A model generated the notes under the pieces. That model made no database searches, was not told the DNA's origin, and saw only the letters and a program-made list of their open reading frames with translations. From Paraburkholderia silviterrae (GTDB lineage Bacteria; Pseudomonadota; Gammaproteobacteria; Burkholderiales; Burkholderiaceae): a DNA stretch of 36,380 nucleotides. Positions within the stretch are counted from its first letter, which is position 1. Every line of letters starts with the position of its first letter. The position numbers were made by a program, and so were the translations under genes. Positions 7,085 to 15,064 of the stretch are shown here, one piece after another. Where the stretch lies: contig NZ_SMRP01000050.1 in NCBI RefSeq assembly GCF_004353915.1, forward strand, positions 1 through 36,380. Direction: 5' to 3'.

Positions 7085-8728
7085 ATGCGTTCACGACTTC
7101 GCCAACTGCATCTCCTGTTCTGCGCGCTGCGCTACGGCATCCGGTTGATCTGGCTCGCAGCACCCGAGCATCACAAGCTGCACTGGATCGTCTCGCTCGC
7201 CGCACGCATGCGCGAGGACGAGCGCCTCGCCACGCATCTGTCGAGCGCGCTGCCGCGCCTTGCGCCGCTCGCGGGCGCCTTCGCGCAGACGCTCGCCACG
7301 AGGCCCGAGCTTGCCGCCACGACGCTGCACGACGCCATCGACGCCGTCGAGCATTTCGAAGACCCGCTCACGCCGCAGCAGCTCGATGACGCCCTGCACA
7401 CGGCGCTCGGCAAGCCGCCGCAGACGCTGTTCTCGTGGATCGACACCACGCCTTGCCAAAACGGCTGGTGCGAGCAGACCCACGTCGCGCGCCTTGCGCT
7501 GCCGGCCAGCGGCCATCAGATGGTGACGGTGCGCGTGCTGCGCGCGAAGCAGGCTCAGGAAGTCGATGACGACGCCGCGCTGCTATGCACCGTTGCGCGC
7601 TGGCTCGAGCGCTTCTCGGGCGCCGCGCGCAAGCTGGGCCTGCGCGCGCTCGCACAGACGCTGCGCGAGGATTTGCAACGCCGTTTCGATCTGCGCGCGC
7701 AGGCCGCGAATCTGAGCCAGACAGGACACCGCCTCGCGAACGACGCGCGCGTTGTGGTGCCCGACGTGATCTGGGACTTCTGCACCGCACAGACGCTCAC
7801 GGTCGAGCACATCGACACGGTGCGCGTAACCGACATCGCCGGACTGGCGGAACATCACATCAACGTGACGCGCGTGGCCGCGCATCTGATCGAGGTGACC
7901 ACGCAACAGGCCTTCGAGCATGGCTTCTTCCACGCCGCCGTCGACGCCCGGCGCGTCGCCGTGAGTGTCGAGCCGCAGACGCGCGGCCGCCTCGTGTTCG
8001 CGAGCGCGGCGCTGATGACGAGCCTCTCGTCGCCCGAGCGCGAATTCTTCGTGCACGGCGCGACGGCGCTGTTCGAGCAGGATTACGCGCGGCTCGCTGC
8101 ACTGCACCACGTCGCGGGCCACGTGCCCGCGCATGCACGCACCGAGCAGATCGAAGCCGAGCTGCGCACGCGCAGCGAAGCGCATTTCGCCAGCGACGCC
8201 AGCACGCGCAGCGCGGCTGCGCTGCTTCATCATCTGCTGCACTCGGTCCAGCCGTTCGGCGGCGAGGTGTCGCCACGGCTCGCCGCCGCGCAACGCGCAT
8301 TCGGCAACGCCGAGGCGCTTGCGCGCACGATTCATCCGGGCGTCGATGCGTGGGGCATCGCAAGCGCCACGCTCGCGGACATCGCAAGGCGCGATCTCGG
8401 CCCGCAAGGCTGGATCAAGCGGCTCTCCCTGGAGCTGCCGCATCTCGCGCAGATCGCGCCACGCGTGCCGCAACTCATCTACCACTTCATGCAGCATCAC
8501 ACCCGCACGGCGCATGGCCCAGGCGCCGTGCAAGCCCAAGCCGCGGTGCTCGAGGCGCTGCGCCGCGAGCACCGGCGCACGCGCGCTCTGTTGATCGCAT
8601 GCGCATTGAGCGGCGTGCTGGTCGGCGTGGCCGCGACGGTTTTCGCGGCTGTCCCCATCAACCAGGCGAGCCGCGAGAGCGCGCCGCACGCCGTGCATTC
8701 CCAACCCGCCGGACCCGTGCAGTCCTGA
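7085..8728 (+). CDS. UbiB/ABC1-kinase-like protein lacking catalytic motifs
   Basis: The 547-residue protein follows the UbiB/ADCK layout: an N-terminal RLL-rich helical part, a region like the KxGQ extension (about 60-75), a kinase-like fold (125-300, including the RFDLRAQAANLSQ and FEHGFFHA segments), and a C-terminal membrane helix (about 508-532). The catalytic residues are lost. KxGQ reads GAFAQ, the VAVKV lysine is R150 (VTVRVLR), and the HADPHPGN loop is HAAVDARR (283-290), removing the metal-binding Asn; no DFG-like Asp is apparent. It is thus probably a pseudokinase, with a possible structural or lipid-binding role at the inner membrane. The ATG at 7085 lacks a clear ribosome site, and a TTG at 7049 is an alternative. 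The reading frame is intact. Confidence 0.7.
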   Translation: MRSRLRQLHLLFCALRYGIRLIWLAAPEHHKLHWIVSLAARMREDERLATHLSSALPRLAPLAGAFAQTLATRPELAATTLHDAIDAVEHFEDPLTPQQLDDALHTALGKPPQTLFSWIDTTPCQNGWCEQTHVARLALPASGHQMVTVRVLRAKQAQEVDDDAALLCTVARWLERFSGAARKLGLRALAQTLREDLQRRFDLRAQAANLSQTGHRLANDARVVVPDVIWDFCTAQTLTVEHIDTVRVTDIAGLAEHHINVTRVAAHLIEVTTQQAFEHGFFHAAVDARRVAVSVEPQTRGRLVFASAALMTSLSSPEREFFVHGATALFEQDYARLAALHHVAGHVPAHARTEQIEAELRTRSEAHFASDASTRSAAALLHHLLHSVQPFGGEVSPRLAAAQRAFGNAEALARTIHPGVDAWGIASATLADIARRDLGPQGWIKRLSLELPHLAQIAPRVPQLIYHFMQHHTRTAHGPGAVQAQAAVLEALRREHRRTRALLIACALSGVLVGVAATVFAAVPINQASRESAPHAVHSQPAGPVQS

Positions 8729-8805
8729 ACAAGACCGGCCCGGCCCGCCCGGGCGATACTTCGGGTCTTTCTCAAATTGTCTGCAAAATGGGGCGCGAAA
8801 TTTTC

Positions 8806-8877
8806 GCGCATCGGCGCATCGGCGCATCGGCGCATCGGCGCATCGGCGCATCGGCGCATCGGCGCACCGGCGCATTT
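8806..8877. repeat. 8-bp tandem repeat tract (GCGCATCG)n
   Basis: Seven perfect copies of GCGCATCG (8806-8861) are followed by two imperfect ones (GCGCACCG and GCGCATTT). The tract lies in the 211-base gap between the UbiB-like gene and the DMT transporter, ending 63 bases before the transporter start codon. Eight is not a multiple of three, so every frame through it is open and yields repetitive pseudo-peptides. These are not genes. Copy-number slippage would change the 5' region of the transporter gene. Confidence 0.95.
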
Positions 8878-8939
8878 GCGCGCGCGTGCCGCGCAACGCC
8901 GTCGCAACCCCGTGCGCCGCTCTTGCCATAAACACAAAA

Positions 8940-9839
8940 ATGCTCGCCTCGCTCGCTCCTGCCCTCTTCGTCATCCTGTGGTCGACGGGCTTCGTAGTCG
9001 CCCGCGCCATTGCGCCATACGCCGACCCCAACCTGTTCCTGCTCGCGCGCTTCGGCGGGACCGCGGCGCTGTTCGCGTGCGTTGCGCTCGCACAGCGTGC
9101 GCCATGGCCGCGAGGACGCGAGTTCGGCAAGCACCTCTTTGCCGGCGCACTGCTGCAGGGCGTGTATCTGGGGGCGAGCTACTGGGCCATCGCACAGGGG
9201 CTGAGCGCGGGCGTGATGGCGCTGCTCGGCGCACTGCAACCGCTCCTGACTTCCGTGCTCGCCGCGCCGCTGTTCGGCGAGCGCCTCACGACGCGGCGCT
9301 GGCAAGGCCTGTCGCTCGGTCTCGCGGGTGTCGTGCTCGTGCTGATGCCGAAGCTGCGCGCGGCGGCCGCTGGCGTCCCCGCGGCCGCGGCTGCCGATGC
9401 CTCGGGCACGCATGCGAACGCGCTCGTAGTCGTGCTCGTCGCGGTGCTCGCGGTCGGCGCGATCACCGCTGGCACGCTCTATCAGAAGACTTCGCTCGCC
9501 AAAGCCGATATTCGCAGCGCGAGCGCGGTGCAGAATGCGGGCGCGGCTGTTGTCGCAGCGCTGCTTGCGCTTGCGCTTGGCGAACATCGCTGGATTGCAT
9601 CGACGACGCTCTGGATCTCGCTCGCATGGGGCATCGCGATGCTCTCGGGCGTGGGCGTGACGTTGCTCGTCTGGATGGTGCGCCACGGCGACGCGGCCCG
9701 CGCCACGGCGCTGCTCTTTCTCGCGCCGCCGCTCGCCGCGCTCGAAAGCTGGCTGCTATTCGGCGAAACGCTCGCGCCGATCCAGATGGCTGGCTTCGGC
9801 GTCGCGCTAGCGGGCGTGATGATCGCGCGACGCGGCTAA
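8940..9839 (+). CDS. EamA/DMT-superfamily transporter
   Basis: This 299-residue integral membrane protein has about ten hydrophobic helices arranged as two EamA repeats, the second beginning around residue 165 after an Ala-rich linker. Typical motifs are the N-terminal LASLAPALFVILWSTGF and the late LLFGETLAPIQMAGFGVALAGV, each a hallmark of drug/metabolite exporters. The substrate cannot be told from sequence. The start is ATG at 8940, giving the usual short N-terminus; a GTG at 8886 would add 18 residues but overlaps repeat-adjacent sequence. No strong ribosome site is visible (AACACAAAA precedes). The upstream 8-bp repeat may influence expression. Confidence 0.85.
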   Translation: MLASLAPALFVILWSTGFVVARAIAPYADPNLFLLARFGGTAALFACVALAQRAPWPRGREFGKHLFAGALLQGVYLGASYWAIAQGLSAGVMALLGALQPLLTSVLAAPLFGERLTTRRWQGLSLGLAGVVLVLMPKLRAAAAGVPAAAAADASGTHANALVVVLVAVLAVGAITAGTLYQKTSLAKADIRSASAVQNAGAAVVAALLALALGEHRWIASTTLWISLAWGIAMLSGVGVTLLVWMVRHGDAARATALLFLAPPLAALESWLLFGETLAPIQMAGFGVALAGVMIARRG

Positions 9840-9863
9840 CGGCCGGACTACCCCATGACAGGA

Positions 9864-9890
9864 GCGCGGCGGGCGCATGTCCCGCCGCGC
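9864..9890. terminator. Hairpin between convergent genes, likely bidirectional terminator
   Basis: GCGCGGCGGG (9864-9873) and CCCGCCGCGC (9881-9890) form a perfect 10-bp GC stem with a 7-base loop. It sits between the 3' ends of the DMT gene (+) and the L,D-transpeptidase gene (-), where a bidirectional terminator is expected. U-runs are absent on both sides. Confidence 0.55.
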
Positions 9891-9918
9891 CTCGCTCCCG
9901 GCGGCCGTCGATCGGCGC

Positions 9919-11208
9919 TCAATCGGCCGTGTCGCCGCCCTTGGGCACCTTTGCGCGCGCCTTGCTGCCCGGCACCGGCGCCCATGCTGGCCGCGTCTTG
10001 CGCTCTGAATCGATCACGACAATGAAACGTCCCGCCCACGGCGTGACCTCGCGGTTCGGGTGCAGGACCCACAGCGACTTGCCCGAATCGACGAGCGCCT
10101 GGTACTCCGCGTCGATGATCCCGTAGTGATCGATGAATGCATTTAGCGACGCAGGAATACGCACGCAGCCCTTCGAATGACGGATGCCGAGCAGCGGCTC
10201 GAGCCGGTCGGGGTCCGTGGCGTGCATCTGGAAGCGCATCGGCGAGCGGCCGCCCTTGCCCCAGCCGCGCTCACCGTCGACCCAGCCGAAATCGTAGATA
10301 CGCATGTCGCGCGCGCCGTAGCCGCGGATGCCGTTATCGTTCATCGTGCCTTCCGCGCGGAAGTCCATGTTCGAGGGCGTGTGCTCGAACACGCCGAGCG
10401 GCGTGAGGAAGTGGTCGAACTCGCCCGGCCGGCCCGTCGCAACGGGCGAAGCGCCGATCATCTGCCAAGGCTCGCCCGGCATCGCGCGGAAGTAAATGAA
10501 GAGCGTCTGGACAGTGACGGCGCGGTCCACGAGGATGACGAACTCGCCCGCCAGCGCGCCGAGGTTCTTTTCGTCGAGCGCGGCCTGCAGGCGCTGGCCG
10601 TATGCACGCTGATCGGCGAGCGGCACGCGCAATCGACGCTTCACGTCACGCGCGAAGGTCTGCCGCACGGCCAGCGCGTGGCGTGTTTGCGCGGCCGCCT
10701 GCGCGGCGGTGAGCTTGGGATGCTCGGGCAACGTGAGCGGAGCCGGCCCGGGAGCGGAAGCCGACGTTGCCGGCACTGCAGCGGACGATGCCGCCGGAGC
10801 CGCCGTTGCAGGCACCGCAGCGGACGATGCCGCCGGAGCCGCCGTTGCAGGCACCGCAGCGGACGATGCAGGCACTGCACTCGAGGCCGAAGATGCCGAA
10901 GCGGCCGACGATGCAGCCGAAGCAACTGATGCCGGGGCAACGCTTTGCGCGGACGAAGCCCGTACAGGCGCCGATGCGCCCGATACCGCCGCCGGCGCAG
11001 TGCGCAAAGCCGCAGTCGACGCCGCCGTGGCAGCCGACGCAACCGGGTGAGACGCCGCGGCGGGTCCCGAGGACGACTTATGGGCCGCCTGCACGGCCCC
11101 CGACACCACATGCGCGCCCGAGGCGGGCCCGGCATCCGCCGCCCATGTTGTGGCGGCGAACCACGCGCAGGCAGCCGCGCACAGCACGCGGCAACTCCGC
11201 AGCGGCAC
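9919..11208 (-). CDS. Periplasmic L,D-transpeptidase (YkuD family)
   Basis: The C-terminal YkuD domain carries the catalytic signature HSKGCVRI near the end, with an upstream MHATDP histidine. Such enzymes crosslink peptidoglycan or attach proteins to it through an active-site cysteine. The N-terminus has a signal peptide ending TTWA, then a roughly 140-residue Ala/Ser/Pro linker with 13-residue repeats. GTG at 11208 is preferred as start, because GGAG lies eight bases upstream and the result is an ordinary 24-residue signal peptide. An ATG at 11301 would add 31 residues before the hydrophobic core. The gene is divergent from nadE. Confidence 0.85.
   Translation of the reverse strand: MPLRSCRVLCAAACAWFAATTWAADAGPASGAHVVSGAVQAAHKSSSGPAAASHPVASAATAASTAALRTAPAAVSGASAPVRASSAQSVAPASVASAASSAASASSASSAVPASSAAVPATAAPAASSAAVPATAAPAASSAAVPATSASAPGPAPLTLPEHPKLTAAQAAAQTRHALAVRQTFARDVKRRLRVPLADQRAYGQRLQAALDEKNLGALAGEFVILVDRAVTVQTLFIYFRAMPGEPWQMIGASPVATGRPGEFDHFLTPLGVFEHTPSNMDFRAEGTMNDNGIRGYGARDMRIYDFGWVDGERGWGKGGRSPMRFQMHATDPDRLEPLLGIRHSKGCVRIPASLNAFIDHYGIIDAEYQALVDSGKSLWVLHPNREVTPWAGRFIVVIDSERKTRPAWAPVPGSKARAKVPKGGDTAD
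10772..10870 (-). repeat. 39-bp tandem repeat in the transpeptidase linker
   Basis: A 39-base unit occurs at 10772-10810 and 10811-10849 with one difference (T/C), followed by a 21-base partial copy to 10870. Each unit encodes 13 residues (AAVPATAAPAASS type), so copy changes keep the frame and alter linker length. This is coding sequence inside the L,D-transpeptidase gene. Confidence 0.9.
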
Positions 11209-11490
11209 ACGCCGCACTCCGCGATAATGGGCCTTCGTAGAGTCGCCCCAAACACCACCATTCACGCGCGCAAGAGCGCCGCGCGAGAAGCTTTTATTCA
11301 TTGTGAATCCGGCAGATTTTGCGTTTTGTCTGGAAACGGTTGCCGCGCGCCCAACTGAGAACGTGCTCCCCACGACGCCCACATCCGGCCAGCACCCCGG
11401 CAAGACCGTCCGCCATTAGACCAGACAACGCACGAGAATCGCAGTACGGCGCACGCAGCATAAAACGATAGACCGCCCAAGGAGCCCAGC

Positions 11491-12363
11491 ATGAACGCCG
11501 CCCGCATGCGCGAGGCCTGGCAGCACCGCCAGCGCGAGATTGCCGCCGAGTTGAACGTCGCCACAGCATTTTCCGCGCCCGAGGAGCGCGGCCGCCGCAT
11601 TGCCTTTCTCGCCGACTGCCTGCGCGCGAGCGGGCTGCGCACGCTGGTGCTCGGGATCAGCGGCGGGATCGATTCTGCTACGGCGGGCCGGCTCGCACAG
11701 TTGGCGGCCGTTGCATTGCGCGCCGAGGGCCACGAGGCGCGCTTCATTGCGATGCGCCTGCCATACGGCACGCAGCAAGACGAAGCCGATGCCGCCGAGT
11801 CGCTCGCCTTCATCGACCCCGACGAAACCTCGAGCGCCGACGTCGCCCCGCCCGCCGACGCAATGCTCGCATCGCTCACGGCAGGCGGCCTGAAATTCGC
11901 CGATGCGGCCCAGCAGGACTTCGTGCTCGGCAACATCAAGGCGCGCCAGCGGATGATCGCGCAATACGCGGTGGCGGGCGCACGCGCCGGCCTCGTAATC
12001 GGCACCGACCACGCGGCAGAATCATTGATGGGTTTCTTCACCAAGTTCGGTGACGGCGGCGCAGATGTGCTGCCGCTGGCCGGATTGACCAAGCGGCGCG
12101 TACGCGCGCTTGCGCGCCTGCTAGGCGCGCCGGGGCGGCTCGTGGACAAGATCCCGACCGCCGACCTCGAAACGTTGCGCCCACTGCGATCCGACGAAGA
12201 CGCTTATGGCGTCAGTTACGAGGAGATCGACGATTTTCTGGAAGGCAAGCCGGTCAGCGACGCCGCCTACGCAACGATCCTGCGCTTTTACGACACGACA
12301 CGGCACAAGCGCGCCCTCCCCTACACGCCATACGACCCAATGCCGGGCATGGCAGGCAAGTAA
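11491..12363 (+). CDS. nadE: Ammonia-dependent NAD+ synthetase NadE
   Basis: NadE amidates deamido-NAD to NAD+ with ATP and ammonia, the last step of NAD synthesis. The 290-residue, single-domain length is that of the ammonia-dependent form; there is no glutaminase domain. The pyrophosphatase P-loop SGGIDS is at residues 57-62. Later conserved segments include GNIKARQRM, GTDHAAE, FFTKFGDGGADVLPLAGLTK and KIPTADLE, each typical of NadE. AAGGAG lies six bases before the ATG. The gene stands alone, divergent from the L,D-transpeptidase gene and convergent with the RRM gene. Confidence 0.95.
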   Translation: MNAARMREAWQHRQREIAAELNVATAFSAPEERGRRIAFLADCLRASGLRTLVLGISGGIDSATAGRLAQLAAVALRAEGHEARFIAMRLPYGTQQDEADAAESLAFIDPDETSSADVAPPADAMLASLTAGGLKFADAAQQDFVLGNIKARQRMIAQYAVAGARAGLVIGTDHAAESLMGFFTKFGDGGADVLPLAGLTKRRVRALARLLGAPGRLVDKIPTADLETLRPLRSDEDAYGVSYEEIDDFLEGKPVSDAAYATILRFYDTTRHKRALPYTPYDPMPGMAGK

Positions 12364-12433
12364 CAGCGCACGGGCGAGGCGGGGATTGGAATCTGGCGGC
12401 GAGAGCGAGACGAGGAAGCAACGCTGGAAGGCC

Positions 12434-12460
12434 ATCGCGCCGCTGCAAGCAGGGCGCGAT
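12434..12460. terminator. Hairpin between convergent nadE and RRM genes
   Basis: ATCGCGCC (12434-12441) and GGCGCGAT (12453-12460) form an 8-bp stem with an 11-base loop between two convergent 3' ends. There is no U-run, so the terminator call rests on position and stem alone. Confidence 0.35.
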
Positions 12461-12480
12461 CAGCTCGACATCACGAAGAA

Positions 12481-12765
12481 TCAGCGCACCGACGCCGGGC
12501 GCGCATCCTGCTGTGCCTCGCCGTCAAACGGCGCGGCGCTCACACGCAGTGCGACACCGGCAAGGCGCCGGCTCTGCAGTTCGCGTGCGACCGATTCACC
12601 CACGTAGGGCACTTCGGAATCGAGTTCGATGTCTGCATGCGCGTTCGGCGTGCCCACGTCGTACACCGTGACGCTCTTGGCGTAATGCCCGAGCTCACGT
12701 TTGACGAAGTCGCGCACTTCTTCTTCGCTACAGGTTTCGGGAACGTTCCAGACGGTCAGGTGCAT
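12481..12765 (-). CDS. Small RRM-like putative RNA-binding protein
   Basis: This 94-residue protein has the beta-alpha-beta-beta-alpha-beta order of an RNA recognition motif: LTVWNVP (RNP2-like first strand), helix SEEEVRDFVKREL, strand SVTVYDV, strand AHADIEL (at the RNP1 position but lacking its aromatic residues), a second helix, and a last strand VALRV. An acidic/polar tail of about 15 residues follows. A role in single-stranded RNA binding is inferred from fold only. It starts six bases after the stop of a 43-codon upstream gene and lacks its own clear ribosome site, which suggests translational coupling. Confidence 0.7.
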   Translation of the reverse strand: MHLTVWNVPETCSEEEVRDFVKRELGHYAKSVTVYDVGTPNAHADIELDSEVPYVGESVARELQSRRLAGVALRVSAAPFDGEAQQDARPASVR

Positions 12766-12771
12766 GTTGAA

Positions 12772-12903
12772 CTACCGGTAGCGGCGCGGTCGGTCGGCTC
12801 GCACCCGCACGGGTTGCAGACTCGCGCGCGCCTTTGCGCGGGCCCAAACCGCCTGTCCGAGCACGGCTGCGGCTGCAAGCAGGATAAGACTTGACGATAG
12901 CAT
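12772..12903 (-). CDS. 43-residue putative membrane peptide upstream of RRM gene
   Basis: A short frame begins ATG at 12903, with GAGGAGAAGG about five bases upstream, a strong ribosome site, and ends TAG at 12772. The product has a hydrophobic N-terminal half (MLSSSLILLAAAAVLGQAVW, residues 1-20) and a strongly basic tail rich in Arg (residues 21-43). This suits a single-pass inner-membrane peptide with a cytosolic basic tail, or possibly an uncleaved leader. No family is recognised. Its stop lies six bases before the RRM start, so the two form a unit. The small size leaves some doubt. Confidence 0.55.
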   Translation of the reverse strand: MLSSSLILLAAAAVLGQAVWARAKARASLQPVRVRADRPRRYR

Positions 12904-13094
12904 TTCGCCTTCTCCTCATTGATTGATCATAGGCAGGATAGTCTCAATCTCCAGCCTGCGCGCTGCGTCATATTGTCGGACGGCAGCCGGTCGGATAAGC
13001 CGATTCTGCGGACGCAATCATCGTGCCTGGCAGGGGCACATCGAAGCGCTGGAAATGAGATCGTGGGTCCGCCTTGTGGGGGCGATTGTGCGCG

Positions 13095-13715
13095 TCAGGG
13101 GCCTTCGTCGCTGCTCGCCGAGGTGGTATCGCCCACATCGGTGCCGCATTGCATGCGCGTGAGCTGATCGTACTGGTGCGCCCAATTGCCGGTGATGGCT
13201 GCCTGCGCATGAGCGAGTGATATCCGCCCCGCGCATACGCAACGCTTGAGCCGCACGGTAAGGAGCGACTTGCGCCGTTCGCCGGCATGACCGCCCCACG
13301 GGAGCAGGTCAAAATTCGCGGCGGCATCCGGCGAGCCGCCGAGCAGGATCGGCACGCGCCGGTCGAGCGCGTAGGCAACGCCGTCGCCGGAGTCGATGCC
13401 GCGCGCCGCAAGCAGACGGTCCTTCTGCGCCATCGCTTCGTCGAACGGCGGCGCCACGGTATCGGCGTAACCCGGCCGGCAAATCGTCTCCACCACCGAC
13501 TCCTGGGTGACCCGCGCATCGAGCAGTTGCGCGTCCTGCGCCATGACGGGCGCGCTGCGCACGGCGCCGCCAACGGCGAACACCAACAGAGCGCCATGCA
13601 GCGCGCCATGCAGTGCGTAAGCGAGCGAGCGCGGGCCGCGCAGGCCCTCCCGCCATGCCCTGCCTTCAGCCATGCGACGCCCGGCGCGACGTCCTTCTGC
13701 CAATTCTGCGTTCAT
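13095..13715 (-). CDS. Secreted HNH-like protein with degenerate core
   Basis: The 206-residue product has a hydrophobic segment at about 33-55 ending APVMAQ, read as a signal peptide with an unusually long basic leader. A second ATG at 13673 would shorten it. The rest follows a family of small exported proteins with conserved TICxPGY, a DHLxPLELGG..NL core and a C-terminal VCxGxxxLxxAQxAIxxxW. Here the core reads LDRRVPILLGGS then NFDLLPW, so the histidine of the HNH-like DH pair is replaced by Arg and catalysis is doubtful. Other family marks (CVCAGRISLAHAQAAITGNW) are present. Function unknown; it may be periplasmic. No ribosome site stands out. Confidence 0.55.
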   Translation of the reverse strand: MNAELAEGRRAGRRMAEGRAWREGLRGPRSLAYALHGALHGALLVFAVGGAVRSAPVMAQDAQLLDARVTQESVVETICRPGYADTVAPPFDEAMAQKDRLLAARGIDSGDGVAYALDRRVPILLGGSPDAAANFDLLPWGGHAGERRKSLLTVRLKRCVCAGRISLAHAQAAITGNWAHQYDQLTRMQCGTDVGDTTSASSDEGP

Positions 13716-14210
13716 GGGTCGACGCACCGTACGCTGCCGTACGATACGAAATAGATGGTCAATGCCGGGTAATTAAAACACATTCAAATTCTACGTGGTG
13801 AATCTGCTGCACCGACCGATGCACGTAACAGCGGCCCCCGCTCGCCGCGCCGGGCCGGTTCTTCGCACTTTTGGCGTTGCCTCAACCGGCACCCATTTCC
13901 CGAAGCTTCCCTTTTAGCCATCGCTCGGCTACTCGTTCCTTTTTGGAGCGCCGACAGACATCCATGCCTAACCCCGCGAGTCATAAGGAAGATTTTGATT
14001 CGTCATGCAGATTAATATGCGGACTCGAGCGTCACCGCTTTGCGCATGCATGAGAAAGCATGCACGCGAATGGGTGTTCGAATTGGGGGGGCGGTTGGCG
14101 TTCAGTCAGCCGACGGCATTTGGGGCATCCTGGCTACAAGCGCCCGAACACATTTGTGCAACCCGCAATTGGCATTCGATCGGTATCCGGCACGCTCTCG
14201 ACCGAAACAA
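13716..14210. other. Gene-poor spacer
   Basis: No convincing gene is seen in either strand. The first 80 bases are AT-richer and could hold the promoter of the leftward secreted-protein gene. A short inverted repeat GCATGC...GCATGC occurs near 14043-14064. The right end adjoins the decayed antitoxin gene, so part of this spacer may be its eroded 3' flank. Confidence 0.5.
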
Positions 14211-14485
14211 CTACCCCGCTGGCCGCAGGCTCACATCACGCTTGACCGCATTGCAGGCGCAACGCGATCGGAGAACGATTACCTCGATCGAACGGAATGG
14301 GCCTCAATCGCCCGAAATACGCCGATGCGAGCTTCGGTCAGCAGCTGTACTGCGTCAGCGGGATCTTCGAACGTCAATGCCCGAGTTTCGACCAGGGCTT
14401 CTCCGCGATCGGCACCACGTGCTACGCGCTTGCCGCTTGCAAAAAAATCCGCTTCCGTCCCGGGCCCAAAATGCAGTTTGCTCAT
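14211..14485 (-). pseudogene. Frameshifted antitoxin gene partner of the TumE-like toxin
   Basis: The intact start (14485-14279, 68 codons) encodes EADFFASGKRVARGADRGE and LTFEDPADAVQLLTEARIGV, the pattern of HVO_A0114-type DNA-binding antitoxins paired with TumE toxins. It then stops. The next frame continues from about 14300 with SIEVIVLRSR and NAVKRDVSLRPAG, which is the expected wing/helix motif (AVKRDV) of the same family, until TAG at 14211. A single-base indel near 14290-14300 therefore splits the helix-turn-helix, and the usual C-terminus is missing. It shares an ATGA overlap with the toxin gene upstream. The family assignment is from memory. Confidence 0.65.
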
Positions 14486-14778
14486 GGTGTGTGCCTCAAT
14501 GCGGTCCAGTCACGCGTGAACTGATCCTCGATGTCTTCAAAGCTCACGAAGCCCACCGCCTCTACATTTCCAAAGTAGTGTCGATGATGGTAGCCGTGCG
14601 CGTTGTCGTAACCAATGACCCTGCCGTTATCGCGTTGATAGATATTGTGATTGATGTAGGCCAGGTTGTAGCGCGTTACCCAACCTCTCTCGTTCACCCA
14701 CACTTCGCGTCGCAATTCGCCATTGCCACGGCGTTTCGCGATGATGTGGCGCGCGTCATGGACTTTCCGTTCAGCCAT
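14482..14778 (-). CDS. TumE-like toxin (DUF6516 type)
   Basis: This 98-residue protein has a strand-rich middle (VWVNERGWVTRYNLAYIN) and the conserved GYDNAHGYHHRHYFG block (residues 56-70), characteristic of the TumE/DUF6516 toxin family, followed by VEAVGFVSFEDIEDQFTRD. The gene is full length compared with the family (about 100 residues). GAGG lies about five bases before the ATG. It overlaps the downstream antitoxin gene by four bases, the usual toxin-first order for this family. Its antitoxin partner is frameshifted, so the toxin may be inactive, silent or neutralised elsewhere; its His-rich motif is intact. Confidence 0.65.
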   Translation of the reverse strand: MAERKVHDARHIIAKRRGNGELRREVWVNERGWVTRYNLAYINHNIYQRDNGRVIGYDNAHGYHHRHYFGNVEAVGFVSFEDIEDQFTRDWTALRHTP

Positions 14779-15064
14779 GATACCTCACGCCATATTTGCA
14801 TATACCGTATCGAGCAGGTCTCAATTTGATTCTCCTCGTTCAGGGCAAAGAACGCTCTCGGCAGGGCAATCGCGCATTGCACGGCTTGATGCGCGCTGGC
14901 GTTCTTTCGTGGGAACATGCCCCGATGAGAGCAGAGACCCTGGCGCCGCCGCAAGATCGGCCGTTCAGGCAATGGCGGCGGTAAAACCGATGGCGCATAA
15001 TGAGCCGCCCGCCAATCTCCGCTCCGGAGTCCGGCGTGCCCATTCAAAGAAACGAGGATTTCTC

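Noticed and set aside
8774..8786. Second copy of the phnS leader palindrome (shared ATTGTCTGCAA)
   Set aside because: Only one half-site matches, there is no inverted partner, and an 11-base match in a 36-kb window is weak evidence.
8806..8877. CRISPR array or repetitive protein from the tandem repeat
   Set aside because: The units are 8 bases and adjoin without spacers. The repetitive peptides arise in every frame because 8 is not divisible by 3.
14005..14829. Plus-strand frame of 274 codons over the toxin-antitoxin region
   Set aside because: No ribosome site or recognised domain. The minus strand here has the coupled TumE-like gene and its partner's motifs.
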